DNA of 64,000 bases from Lachnospiraceae bacterium. GTDB lineage: Bacteria; Bacillota; Clostridia; Lachnospirales; Lachnospiraceae. Made by a program: the position numbers and the translations under genes. How positions within the stretch are numbered: the stretch's first letter is position 1; each line of letters opens with the position of its first letter. The notes beneath the pieces were generated by a model that did not search any database, was not told where the DNA came from, and saw only the letters and a list, made by a program, of their open reading frames with translations. The stretch lies in assembly GCA_910575275.1 (NCBI GenBank), contig CAJTEE010000004.1:229703-293702 (forward strand), given 5' to 3'. Of this stretch, positions 35,795 through 43,860 are shown in pieces.

Positions 35795-36745
35795 CGTTTT
35801 TCCGCGCTCTGAATTTCGAAGTCTCGTTTCCTCTTTTTTCTTGACTACAAGCTTTACTCCCTCATCGCCCACAAGCTTTTCCGTCCGCACCGCAAAAACC
35901 TCGCCGTTTTCGGACTTTTTCATCCGGATTTTGGCCTTTATGGGCCCGTGCTCCGGGCAGACTGCCAGACACAGGTAGAATCGCTGGCCATAGGAAAACC
36001 AGCGGATCTTTTTTCGCAACATGCGGTGGCATTTATAGCAGATCACATCCGTGACCCGCTTGTCCGCCATGGCTTCCTCCTTTGTAGGGAACGCCCGGGA
36101 TACAAACTTCGAATACTCCGGAAATTCCAGCGTGAATTCCTCTTTTCTCGTCTGCGGCACATGGTAATAGTCTACGGAAACGTACTCCTGCACCGCCGGA
36201 AAATCCAGCATAGTCAGGATTTCTGCCGTATACCTCGCATCCTCCAGCGCACGGTGAAACGGCTGCGGGGTTTGGATCTCAAGCTTCTTTACGGCCTCGT
36301 CTAACGATTCCCTGCTCTTTCCATCCGAGCGGCAAAGGCTGTACAGCTTTTGAACGTCGTAAAACAAAAACGGATGCGGAAACGGAATCTCCATCCCATG
36401 ATACGCCATATTCCTCTGGAGCTCTGTCAGATCCATGCCGCCCCACGTGCAAAAAAACGCTTCCCGGCCGCACCAGTCCAAAAATTCTTTCATGGCTGGC
36501 ACAAACGGGAGCCCCTGGCTGTCAAGCTCCTGTGTGGTCGCATGGGTCATCTGGGCGATGAGCGGATGGAGTTTCGGATAGACGCAAGGCCGGATCAGCC
36601 GGTGAAATTCTGACAGCTTCTCAAATTTCTCGTTTAGCTTTACGGCCCCGATCTCAAAAATCTCAAACGGCAGGCAGTCCAGTGACTCCTCTTTCCCTGC
36701 CGGGCTCTGATTCCATTCCAGGTCAAATACAATAAAATCTTTCAT
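35768..36745 (-). CDS. DEDD-type 3'-5' exonuclease
   Basis: 325 residues. An RNase T/DnaQ-like exonuclease domain covers residues 1 to about 190: FDLEWNQ gives metal ligands Asp8 and Glu10, and HRALEDARYTAEI gives the late His and Asp. It is of the ERI-1-like group, so RNA is a likely substrate. A C-terminal extension with CYKCH and CPEH (about 230-265) could bind zinc. It lies 26 bp after the trpB2 stop on the same strand, so it is probably cotranscribed; a TATACT box also lies close upstream. Ends in the shared terminator. Confidence 0.82.
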   Translation of the reverse strand: MKDFIVFDLEWNQSPAGKEESLDCLPFEIFEIGAVKLNEKFEKLSEFHRLIRPCVYPKLHPLIAQMTHATTQELDSQGLPFVPAMKEFLDWCGREAFFCTWGGMDLTELQRNMAYHGMEIPFPHPFLFYDVQKLYSLCRSDGKSRESLDEAVKKLEIQTPQPFHRALEDARYTAEILTMLDFPAVQEYVSVDYYHVPQTRKEEFTLEFPEYSKFVSRAFPTKEEAMADKRVTDVICYKCHRMLRKKIRWFSYGQRFYLCLAVCPEHGPIKAKIRMKKSENGEVFAVRTEKLVGDEGVKLVVKKKEETRLRNSERGKTKKAKPDPE

Positions 36746-36771
36746 AGCAATCCCAGTATATGCAGACGGTG

Positions 36772-38145
36772 TTATTCCTTTATTTTCGGAATCTTTGCGA
36801 ATGCCGCTTTAAGCTCCTCGTCGCTTGGAATGTAGTCACGCATTTCGCCGTCATTGTATTTTTGATATGCCACCATATCAAAATAACCGGTTCCCGTCAG
36901 ACCGAAAACGATGTTTTTCGCCTCGCCGGTCTCCTTGCATTTCACTGCCTCGTCAATCGCGACCTTGATTGCATGGCTGCTCTCCGGTGCCGGAAGAATG
37001 CCCTCAACTCTGGCGAAGATCTGGGCCGCCTTAAATACCTCTGTCTGCTCCACACTCCTCGCAGTCAAAAGTTCCTGGTCATACAGCTCGGAAACGGTCG
37101 CACTCATCCCGTGGTACCGCAGACCGCCCGCATGGTTTGCCGACGGAATAAAGCTGCTGCCGAGCGTATACATTTTTGACAGCGGGCAGACCTTGCCCGT
37201 ATCACAGAAATCGTAGGCGTAAACGCCTCGTGTAAGGCTCGGACAGGAAGCCGGCTCCACGGCGACGATCTCATAATCGGCCTCGCCCCGCAGCATCTCG
37301 CCCGCGAACGGGGAAATCAGGCCGCCTAAGTTGGAGCCGCCCCCGGCGCAGCCGATGATCATGTCTGCCTTAATCCCGTATTTTTCGAGTGCCGCCTTCG
37401 TCTCCAGGCCGATCACCGACTGATGGAGAAGCACCTGGGCAAGCACGGAACCCAATACGTAGCGGTAGCCCTCCTGTGTCATTGCCGCCTCCACCGCCTC
37501 CGAGATCGCACATCCGAGACTACCCGTAGTACCGGGGAATTCTGCATTGATTTTCCGGCCGACCTCTGTGTTCATAGACGGAGACGGCGTCACCTTTGCG
37601 CCGTACGTCCGCATGACCTCGCGCCTGAAGGGCTTCTGTTCATACGAACACTTGACCATGTATACTTGACAGTCCAGACCAAAGTAGGAGCACGCCATGG
37701 AAAGCGCTGTCCCCCACTGACCTGCACCGGTCTCGGTCGTCACACCTTTTAGTCCCTGCTTTTTCGCATAATATGCCTGCGCAATGGCAGAATTTAATTT
37801 ATGGCTTCCCGAAGTATTGTTTCCTTCAAATTTATAGTAAATATGAGCCGGAGTATCCAGCTTCTTTTCCAGGCAGTATGCCCGCACGAGCGGCGACGGA
37901 CGATACATCCGATAAAAATCCCGGATTTCATCCGGAATGTCTAAGTACGGCGTGCTATCGTCAAGCTCCTGTCTGGCGAGCTCCTCGCAGAAGATCCCGG
38001 ACAGTTCCTTTAAGGTGATGGGCTTTGATGTAGCCGGATTCAAAAGCGGCGACGGCTTTTTTTTCATATCCGCACGTACATTGTACCATTGCTTCGGCAT
38101 CTCCTGTTCTTCCAGGTAAATTTTATAAGGGATTTCCTGTTTCAT
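36772..38145 (-). CDS. TrpB2-type tryptophan synthase beta-like PLP enzyme
   Basis: 457 residues. The PLP lysine is Lys116 in SGSHKLNSA, the phosphate loop is GCAGGGSNLGG, and the substrate loop ETGAGQWG is present. The long N-terminal extension and the 450-residue length place it in the TrpB2 branch, which works without the usual alpha subunit partner. It should join indole with serine to give tryptophan, possibly salvaging indole, or act on another beta-substituted amino acid. No trpA is nearby. AAAGGA precedes the ATG. Confidence 0.9.
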   Translation of the reverse strand: MKQEIPYKIYLEEQEMPKQWYNVRADMKKKPSPLLNPATSKPITLKELSGIFCEELARQELDDSTPYLDIPDEIRDFYRMYRPSPLVRAYCLEKKLDTPAHIYYKFEGNNTSGSHKLNSAIAQAYYAKKQGLKGVTTETGAGQWGTALSMACSYFGLDCQVYMVKCSYEQKPFRREVMRTYGAKVTPSPSMNTEVGRKINAEFPGTTGSLGCAISEAVEAAMTQEGYRYVLGSVLAQVLLHQSVIGLETKAALEKYGIKADMIIGCAGGGSNLGGLISPFAGEMLRGEADYEIVAVEPASCPSLTRGVYAYDFCDTGKVCPLSKMYTLGSSFIPSANHAGGLRYHGMSATVSELYDQELLTARSVEQTEVFKAAQIFARVEGILPAPESSHAIKVAIDEAVKCKETGEAKNIVFGLTGTGYFDMVAYQKYNDGEMRDYIPSDEELKAAFAKIPKIKE

Positions 38146-38237
38146 TTTGACTCGTTCCTTTCTTCCTGGTATTTTTCTTCCGCCTTCTCTATTTTAACAG
38201 ACGAAAGAGGAATTGCAAAGGGGATTCGTATAAAATG

Positions 38238-38399
38238 TTTGTTACTGTTCACTCCGTTCACAGCAACATGCAAAAATCCATGCAAATTGCCTTCGGCAGT
38301 CCTAAGCGCCAGCGGCGCTTGTCAAGGACCGATCGAAACGGCCCAGCCTTTCGTATGGTCAGCGCAGCAAGTGCGCAGACCTATGTGAACAGTAACAAA
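38238..38399 (+). repeat. 162-bp MITE-like element with 15-bp terminal inverted repeats
   Basis: The ends TTTGTTACTGTTCAC (38238-38252) and GTGAACAGTAACAAA (38385-38399) are perfect inverted copies. Inside are further dyads (AGCGCC-AGC-GGCGCT and GTGCGC-type). No coding potential is seen. Similar left-end sequence recurs at 23568-23599 and 40757-40787, so this is a dispersed family. It separates trpB2 from the TetR gene. Confidence 0.65.
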
Positions 38400-38439
38400 T
38401 GTTTCAACTTTGATCCAAGGAAAAAACGGGATCTTTGCA

Positions 38440-38493
38440 TTGCTTTTCCGACATGTGTGTCGTATAATAGTTTCAAACATATATGTCGGAAAA
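38440..38493 (+). promoter_or_regulatory. Promoter and palindromic operator of the TetR/phosphorylase operon
   Basis: TTGCTT (38440-38445) and a perfect TATAAT (38463-38468) are 17 bp apart. The arms TTTTCCGACAT (38444-38454) and ATGTCGGAAAA (38483-38493) are perfect inverted repeats that enclose the -10 box; the match extends to 13 of 15 bases. A repressor bound to both arms would block RNA polymerase, so autoregulation by the downstream TetR protein is likely. Confidence 0.75.
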
Positions 38494-38504
38494 AGAGGGA
38501 TTTT

Positions 38505-39107
38505 ATGAATAAAAGAGGGCAAAAAACGAGGGAGCATATCAAACGGGAGGCATGCATTCTGTTTGCTGAAAAAGGCTTTAAGCAAGTAACCATGAAGGAT
38601 ATTTGTCAGGCTTCTGAGCTCAGCCGGGGCGGTTTGTATTGTCATTATAAAAGTACCCGCCAGATCTTTCAAGAAATTATGGATGACAAAATGGGCAGGC
38701 AGGATCAAACATTTGATTTGAGAATCCAGCAAAAACAATCGGCTGTGGCTATATTAAATGATATTTTAGAAGGCTATAAAAGTGAAATGCTTGATAGCCA
38801 ATCCTCATTAAGCATAGCGATATATGAATATTTTAGCATCCCTGATCTTGCAGGCCAAACGAATTCATTATATAAACAATATGCACAAGCTGCAGATACA
38901 TGGAAAAAATTGATCCACTATGGGATCGAAAGGCGGGAGTTTAATGAGGTGGAGATTGACGCGGTATTTGATTTAATTGTATTTTCGTATCAGGGGATCC
39001 GAATGTATAGCAAATTAATGCCGATTGATGAAGAAATCCCTTCCAGAGTCATCCGGCAAATTAAAAAAATATTAGTGAGGAGTAATTACAATGGCAACTA
39101 TATTTAA
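38505..39107 (+). CDS. TetR family transcriptional regulator
   Basis: 200 residues from the ATG at 38505, with GAGGG upstream and placed just after the operator. The N-terminal helix-turn-helix is VTMKDICQASELSRGGLYCHYKS, the standard TetR type. The C-terminal ligand domain is not recognised further. It overlaps the nucleoside phosphorylase gene by 17 bp, so the two form one operon and the regulator probably senses a nucleoside or an antibiotic related to one (inference). Codon use is much more A/T-rich than in the preceding 38 kb, which suggests transfer. Confidence 0.85.
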   Translation: MNKRGQKTREHIKREACILFAEKGFKQVTMKDICQASELSRGGLYCHYKSTRQIFQEIMDDKMGRQDQTFDLRIQQKQSAVAILNDILEGYKSEMLDSQSSLSIAIYEYFSIPDLAGQTNSLYKQYAQAADTWKKLIHYGIERREFNEVEIDAVFDLIVFSYQGIRMYSKLMPIDEEIPSRVIRQIKKILVRSNYNGNYI

Positions 39108-39894
39108 TCATTTTTATAACGATACAAATGCATATATCAACCCCTGCGATATCATAGAAAAACTTACGGCTTTTCCGGAGGTATGTATCACTACGTTTTC
39201 GGAAAGCATTATAGAAAACTTCATAAAACAAAATACGGCTAAAATAGCTGCAAACTTATATTCTGCAAACGGGGCAATCCCTGTATATGAAATAGAGTAT
39301 GCAGGCAAAAGGATGGGCCTATTCCTCTCCAGGGTAGGAGCTCCTGCCTGTGCGGCCGGTTTAGAAGAAATCATAGCTTTGGGAGCGAAAAAAATCATAC
39401 AATTCGGAAGCTGTGGTATATTGAATCAATCCCGTGCGGACAACCGGCTTATTCTTCCATCGTCGGCCGTCAGAGATGAGGGCACGAGTTATCATTATTT
39501 TCCAAAGAGTGACGAAATGTATGCAGACCCTTCTTCGATTGAAATAGCAAAACAGTGTTTAGAACGCTATAAAATTCCTTATGTAGTGGGAAAGGTCTGG
39601 ACGAGTGATGCCATTTACAGAGAAACGCAGGAAATAGTCGAGGCTCGTAAAGCGCAAGGCTGTCTTGCCGTTGAAATGGAATGCTCCGCTTCCCTGGCCG
39701 TGGCCGGATTTAGGAATATACCGATCATCCAGTTTCTCTACGGGGCCGACAACCTGGATTCTGACGAGTGGGAACAAAGAGATTTAATGGATTATGGAGC
39801 GGGCTTTGGCAGTACCTATATGTCGATCGCCTTGGAATGTGGCATTGCCTTTTTAGAGAATGATCCTCTCCATGTCGTTTATTGCACCAAGTAA
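39091..39894 (+). CDS. Nucleoside phosphorylase (PNP/UDP family)
   Basis: 267 residues. The family pattern is present: a phosphate-binding SRVGAPACAAG region, IIQFGSCGIL, and the substrate motif LAVEMECSASLAVA with the Glu-Met-Glu pair. These enzymes split nucleosides with phosphate into base and ribose 1-phosphate. The sequence resembles uridine phosphorylase-like members, but base choice cannot be fixed. It is cotranscribed with the upstream TetR gene, an uncommon arrangement. Ends 100 bp before a terminator hairpin. Confidence 0.85.
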   Translation: MATIFNHFYNDTNAYINPCDIIEKLTAFPEVCITTFSESIIENFIKQNTAKIAANLYSANGAIPVYEIEYAGKRMGLFLSRVGAPACAAGLEEIIALGAKKIIQFGSCGILNQSRADNRLILPSSAVRDEGTSYHYFPKSDEMYADPSSIEIAKQCLERYKIPYVVGKVWTSDAIYRETQEIVEARKAQGCLAVEMECSASLAVAGFRNIPIIQFLYGADNLDSDEWEQRDLMDYGAGFGSTYMSIALECGIAFLENDPLHVVYCTK

Positions 39895-39997
39895 TTCCTC
39901 ATGGATTGAGTTGGCTCTATCCCTGCTTGAAATGCGGATGCCCGCATTGTCTGATGATTGCGGTATCAAATTCTTGAAATGCCAGAAATAGGCATAA

Positions 39998-40043
39998 AAG
40001 ACAGGAAACCTTTTTTGGATTTCCTGTCTTGAGTGTCTTTTTT
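39998..40043. terminator. Terminator between the phosphorylase and the broken YdeI gene
   Basis: Perfect 11-bp stem AAGACAGGAAA (39998-40008) / TTTCCTGTCTT (40020-40030). On the plus strand a run of seven T follows after a short gap; on the minus strand four T follow directly. Confidence 0.7.
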
Positions 40044-40057
40044 AGCTTTTAAATTAA

Positions 40058-40638
40058 TTACATGGGCTTTTGATTCTTATTGAGTCTGTCCACCATCCAG
40101 GCAATTCGCTTTTCCCGTCCAGCGTCTGTCTTCGCGTCAAGATAGGCCTGTGTATACGTTTTCTTTACGGATGGGGACATAGCCTGAAAATTTGTATAGG
40201 CAGGTTCATATTTTTCCAAAAGTGCCGACAGGCAGGCGATCTGCTCCTCTGTAATGACTGCCAGAGGGTTTGGAGCGTCCCATTAGCCGTTCTTTTTGGC
40301 CTCGTCTATCTTCTTTCTGCCAAAATCAGTCATAAGCCCTCGTTCTTCAAGGTTCTTCACTAATGCCCTATTCTTTCCGACCATTTGCTATTCTCTCTGC
40401 GCAGAGAAAAATACTTCTTATACATCTTATCATCAATCTTTTCCATCTGTCCGTCAATCCAGCCAAAGCAGAGAGCTTCTTCCAGGGCCTCTCCCGCTTT
40501 TATTGTTTTTGGCCCGCCGGCCTCGCCGAACAAAATCCAACTACCTTCACTTGACAGGCAATGCTCACAGAGCCACCCATGAAATTCTTCTCTGTTTGCA
40601 AATTTCAGTAGTTCGCTTATGATAAGTCCCCCTCCCAT
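40058..40638 (-). pseudogene. Broken YdeI/OmdA-family gene
   Basis: Reading the minus strand, an N-terminal part (LLKFANREEFHGWLCEH...CFGWIDGQMEKID...YFSLRRENSKWSER) is followed after a one-base frameshift near 40370-40375 by RALVKNLEERGLMTDFGRKKIDEAKKNG. An in-frame TAA (40283-40285) comes next, then WDAPNPLAVITEEQ and a normal C-terminus ending QKPM. Together these make a complete YdeI/OmpD-associated family protein of about 190 residues with two inactivating changes. The family is linked to resistance against cationic peptides in some bacteria. Confidence 0.8.
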
Positions 40639-40756
40639 GGTTTGCCTTGCCCGCCAAAAGCCGGCAAATGCTGATTGATTGTCGGCTCTATTATATCGTA
40701 TTTCCTTCAGCAATGAAACAGGCTTTTCATGCTTTTTATTGCTTCCGGTATGAAAT

Positions 40757-40787
40757 TGTTACGGTTCACTCTATTCTCAGCAACATG
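40757..40787 (+). repeat. Partial copy of the TGTTAC-TTCAC repeat
   Basis: It shares TGTTAC-GTTCACTC and TCAGCAACATG with the left end of the 162-bp element at 38238-38399. It sits exactly where the truncated transposase gene begins, so it may mark a deletion or insertion junction. Confidence 0.5.
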
Positions 40788-40806
40788 AAATCTCTGGTTT
40801 CGTCTA

Positions 40807-41702
40807 TCCCTTATCAAGTATGCCGACAAATTCGGTGTCTCTAAGGCGGCTATTAAGTATAAAACTAACCGGCAGTACGTCTACCGCTGGAAACGCCGCT
40901 ATGACGACTCTATTGAGCCTCTTCGTGGTCTCTCCCGCAGGCCTCATCACCACCCTAACCAGCATACCCCCGGTGAAATCACTCTGATCAAAAACATGCG
41001 TAGGCGCAACCCTTATGCCGAGCTTGTCATTTTCTGGGTCAAGCTCTCCCGGCGCGGCTACTCCCGCTCCATCACCAGTCTATACCGTTTCCTTGTAAGA
41101 CAGGACATCATGGCTGTCCATCCGCCTAACCCCAAGTATGTCCAAAAGCCCTATGAGCAGATGGATCATCCGAGACAGCGCATCCAGGTGGATGTGAAGT
41201 TCGTCCCTTCTGCCTGCCTTGTCAACAGCAGGGGCATTGGTAAGCATTTTTCCAGTATACCGCTATTGACGAATACTCCCAATGGCGGTTCGTGGAGGCA
41301 TTTGAGGAGCACAGTATGTATTCCTCCGCCATGTTCGTGGAGCATCTGGTGAAAGCGTTCCCAGCGCCCATCGAATGTATCCAGACAGGCAACGGGCCAG
41401 CGTTTACCAACCGTTTTACCAGCCACATGGATAAGCCCACACTTTTTGATGTGCATCTGGAACGGCACGGCATCCGGCACAAGCTGATCCGGCCATACAT
41501 GCCCCGGCACAACGGGAAAGTAGAGCGTAGCCACAGGAAGGATAATGAGCGGTTCTATGCCACACATAGTTTCTATTCCTTTGAGGACTTTGCAAAGCAG
41601 CTTAAGGAATACAGCCGCAGTGACTATAATAACTTTCCTATGAGACCACTGGGATGGAAAACGCCAAACCTGGTACTGAAACATTATCTGGCCTCGGTGT
41701 AA
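40807..41702 (+). pseudogene. Dead IS481/IS3-like transposase
   Basis: Two overlapping frames together give a DDE transposase. The first carries a helix-turn-helix start (LIKYADKFGVSKAAIKY) and QVDVKF with the first catalytic Asp. A one-base shift in a run of T near 41247-41251 moves to the second frame, which has YTAIDEYSQWRFVEAF, the middle motif and NGKVERSHRKDN with the catalytic Glu. The second catalytic residue is changed: IQTGNG (codon GGC at 41388-41390) instead of IQTDNG. The 5' end is also missing. It is therefore inactive. Confidence 0.85.
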
Positions 41703-41752
41703 CATATGTTTGACAAACCTACAATTTTTGACTACGTCCGCTGGATACACAC

Positions 41753-41781
41753 TTGACTTTTTGTCGAACCGTTTATATAAT
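41753..41781 (+). promoter_or_regulatory. Promoter of the PepSY protein gene
   Basis: TTGACT (41753-41758), a 17-bp spacer and a perfect TATAAT (41776-41781), about 60 bases before the start codon and just after the transposase remnant. Confidence 0.8.
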
Positions 41782-41841
41782 AACCTTGTTATTATTACGC
41801 CTTACAATGGAAGGTCTCAAAGCAAGAAAGGGGTATTTGCT

Positions 41842-42633
41842 ATGAAAAAGGCGGAGTTTTGGAAAGGATTTGGCGTTGGCTTTACGATGCTATTGTTACT
41901 CATATGCCTATGTATGACTGCCTTTGCGGCTTCCAAACGTACTATTGATGTAGAGGATGGCATTGGCATCTCTATCAATGGGGCAACCTTTATCCCGAGG
42001 GATGCCGCCGGAAATCAAGTTTCGGTCTTTATCTACAATGGAACTACCTATGCTCCTGTCCACGCTATTGGAGAAGCTATGGGGCTGGATGTCAAGTTTG
42101 ACTCGGTTAATCGAATGGTTCAGCTTACCACACAGGATCGTTTGCTTGCTCAAAGCGGGGCTTCTGGCTCCTATATAAGTGCGGATCGGGCCAAAGAAAT
42201 TGCCTTGACGGACGCTGGCCTAAAAGAAGGAAATGCTGTGTTCCTGAAGGGCAAATTGGAGCGGGCTGACGGACGGTATCAATATGATGTAGAATTTTAT
42301 AGTGGCACGACAGAATATGACTATGAGATTGATGCCATCACAGGGAAGATTCTCAGTGCAGGTCGGGAATTAGACGATTTTATTGTCCCCGTAGACACCC
42401 CTGACGGTTCTGCTGGTAACGGAATAATTTCTGCGGATCGAGCCAAGGAGATCACCTTGGCAGATGCCGGAATCAATGCGAATGATGCAGTTTTCAAAAA
42501 GGTCAAATTAGACCGGGACGATGGTCGGCAGGAATACGAAGTGGAGTTTTATGCTGGCTCTATGGAGTACGAGTATGAAGTCAATGCCGAGACAGGGAGC
42601 ATCATCAGCCGAGATATAGAATCGCGCAACTGA
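41842..42633 (+). CDS. Secreted protein with two PepSY domains
   Basis: 263 residues from the ATG at 41842 with AAGAAAGGGG upstream. Signal peptide (to about Ala31), then a copper-amine-oxidase-N-like beta domain (GISINGATFIPRD...YAPVHAIGEAMGLDVKFD), then two tandem PepSY domains, each opening ISADRAKEI and containing YxVEFYxGxxEYxYE...ITGKI or AETGSI. PepSY domains often inhibit peptidases or act in envelope signalling. Intact among element remnants, with its own strong promoter and terminator. Confidence 0.85.
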   Translation: MKKAEFWKGFGVGFTMLLLLICLCMTAFAASKRTIDVEDGIGISINGATFIPRDAAGNQVSVFIYNGTTYAPVHAIGEAMGLDVKFDSVNRMVQLTTQDRLLAQSGASGSYISADRAKEIALTDAGLKEGNAVFLKGKLERADGRYQYDVEFYSGTTEYDYEIDAITGKILSAGRELDDFIVPVDTPDGSAGNGIISADRAKEITLADAGINANDAVFKKVKLDRDDGRQEYEVEFYAGSMEYEYEVNAETGSIISRDIESRN

Positions 42634-42647
42634 ACATTTGTGCTTGT

Positions 42648-42678
42648 AGGGGCAGTGCTTTATAGGCACTGCCCCTTC
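42648..42678 (+). terminator. Terminator of the PepSY protein gene
   Basis: Perfect 10-bp stem GGGGCAGTGC (42649-42658) / GCACTGCCCC (42666-42675) followed by TTCTC, 16 bases after the stop codon. The T tract is short. Confidence 0.6.
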
Positions 42679-42699
42679 TCGGTGAAATCCCCCTTGCCA

Positions 42700-42795
42700 A
42701 ACCTTCTCTTGGTTGCTGATGGAATTACTCTCACCTTGAAGTTCATCTTCACGGGAGAGCCTCTCGTATAGCGGGGTAATCTTAGTTTTCGTCAT
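42700..42795 (-). pseudogene. N-terminal stub of a large serine recombinase
   Basis: MTKTKITPLYERLSREDELQ followed by GESNSISNQEK is the N-terminus of the serine recombinases of Lachnospiraceae conjugative elements, with the catalytic Ser context (ERLSRED). After about 31 codons the similarity stops and the sequence runs into the terminator of the PepSY gene. A good GAGGAGG lies before the ATG. The remaining roughly 500 residues are lost, so it is a deletion remnant. Confidence 0.75.
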
Positions 42796-42896
42796 AGCGT
42801 CTGCCTCCTCGTATTACTCAAATACCTATGCGGATATATTCTGCATGGGTTCTTGTTGTGATAGCCCCCTACTGGGAAGAAAGGGGGTGAGAGAAA

Positions 42897-43364
42897 ATGA
42901 GATATTCTGAACAGTTCATGGAGCATATAGAATATGCGTTTCATGCTTTCTGTAAGATTGTCCTGCGCCATGAAGCAATCAATGCATGGCGGGATTTGAA
43001 GCGGAAAGGAGAACGGGAAGTATCCCTTGACTACCTAATGTCGGAAAGATATTTTGAACCGTCTGCTATGGACAGCTACTTCGAAAAGCAGGACAAGCCG
43101 ACGGTATTTCTTGTGTTGGGAAAGGAAGTTATCGTTGATGATGAACGGTTAGCAACAGCATTATCAAGATTGCCGAAATTGCGTCGGGAAGCCTTGCTAT
43201 TGTATTATTTTGTCGGCTATCGTGATGAAGCAATCGGCAGATTGTACGGGCGTTGCAGAAGTACAATAAATAGTCGGAGAATGTTGCACTGAAACAGTTG
43301 CGGAAAGAATGGGAGAGATTGGAACATGAGGAACAAAAAATTGATACCTTTTGAGGTAATCGAA
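42897..43364 (+). pseudogene. Tn916-type sigma-70-like regulator gene, frameshifted near its end
   Basis: A 131-residue frame, MRYSEQFMEHIEYAFHAFCK...RLPKLRREALLLYYFVGYRDEAIGRLYGRCRSTINSRR, is a sigma-70 region 4-type protein of the class carried by Tn916/Tn1549-like elements. After NSRR a one-base shift gives MLH and a stop; the other frame continues VALKQLRKEWERLEHEEQKIDTF to a TGA near 43364, the expected C-terminus. The damage is only in the last 25 residues, so partial function is possible. The leader AAAGGGGGTGAGAGAAAATG closely matches that of the second sigma gene at 52.1 kb. Confidence 0.75.
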
Positions 43365-43496
43365 AAAGCCGTTGTCGGAGAGCCGGAAGCGGTAGACGCA
43401 GTATTGCGGCACTACACCGCACACATCAAATACCTGTCTATGTATAGGGGGCATATCAACCATCTCCACCTATGCCTAAAACATTCGCCTTTGCGT
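43326..43496 (+). pseudogene. Truncated HTH_16 element protein
   Basis: From the ATG at 43326, MRNKKLIPFEVIEKAVVGEP and AVDAVLRHYTAHIKYLSMYRGHIN match the helix-turn-helix protein that normally follows the sigma gene in Tn916/Tn1549-like elements. After GHIN the frame reads HLHLCLKHSPLR and stops. That tail is antisense to a different small ORF, so a deletion has joined unrelated DNA here and removed the C-terminal part. Confidence 0.7.
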
Positions 43497-43620
43497 TAGC
43501 CGCCTTTTGATTAATTTCGTTAAGTTTTTGAGTCTCTTCTTCATACACATATCCGTCTATTGCGGAAATGTAATCGTCCAATAGTTTCCTGTTAATGTAA
43601 AGAAAATTTCGCAATTTCAT
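43456..43620 (-). pseudogene. Possible N-terminal remnant of a DUF6414-like protein
   Basis: A 54-codon minus-strand frame, MKLRNFLYINRKLLDDYISA and IDGYVYEEETQKLNEINQKAANAKANVLG, ends just past the junction with the HTH_16 remnant. The start resembles DUF6414 proteins (normally over 250 residues), so it may be a stub cut by the same deletion. The AGGAAAGGACGG upstream is a little far from the ATG. Confidence 0.4.
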
Positions 43621-43685
43621 TTGTGCTATTTACCGTCCTTTCCTAATTTCTTTTATTATAACATAAGCATCTACTCATAGCTATT

Positions 43686-43728
43686 AAAAATCAGTATACT
43701 ACTCGCCTTGAATAGCATACTGATTTTA
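43686..43728. terminator. Terminator of the ABC/two-component cassette
   Basis: Perfect 11-bp stem AAAATCAGTAT (43687-43697) / ATACTGATTTT (43717-43727), with T run in both orientations. It lies 130 bp after the stop of the ABC ATPase gene. A second dyad, CGACGGC/GCCGTCG (about 43800-43823), lies closer but has no T tract. Confidence 0.7.
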
Positions 43729-43860
43729 ATTGCACCCTGTATGACAGCTACCCTATTTCAATTTGTTGGTTGATACTGTTTTATGAGTAACCATCATACG
43801 ACGGCTTTTTTCTTTTGCCGTCGCACGGCAGATTGCTTTTTTATTCAGTTAATGGAATGG

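Noticed and set aside
36755-36760. TATACT box as a leaderless promoter for the exonuclease gene
   Set aside because: No -35 box or extended -10 is present and cotranscription with trpB2 explains expression well enough.
38238-38399. CRISPR-like or riboswitch reading of the 162-bp repeat
   Set aside because: There is only one full copy with inverted, not direct, repeats, no spacers, and no conserved riboswitch core that I can recognise. No CRISPR array was seen anywhere in the window.
43798-43823. Hairpin CGACGGC/GCCGTCG as terminator of the ABC cassette
   Set aside because: No T tract on either strand; the dyad at 43686-43728 is a much better terminator.
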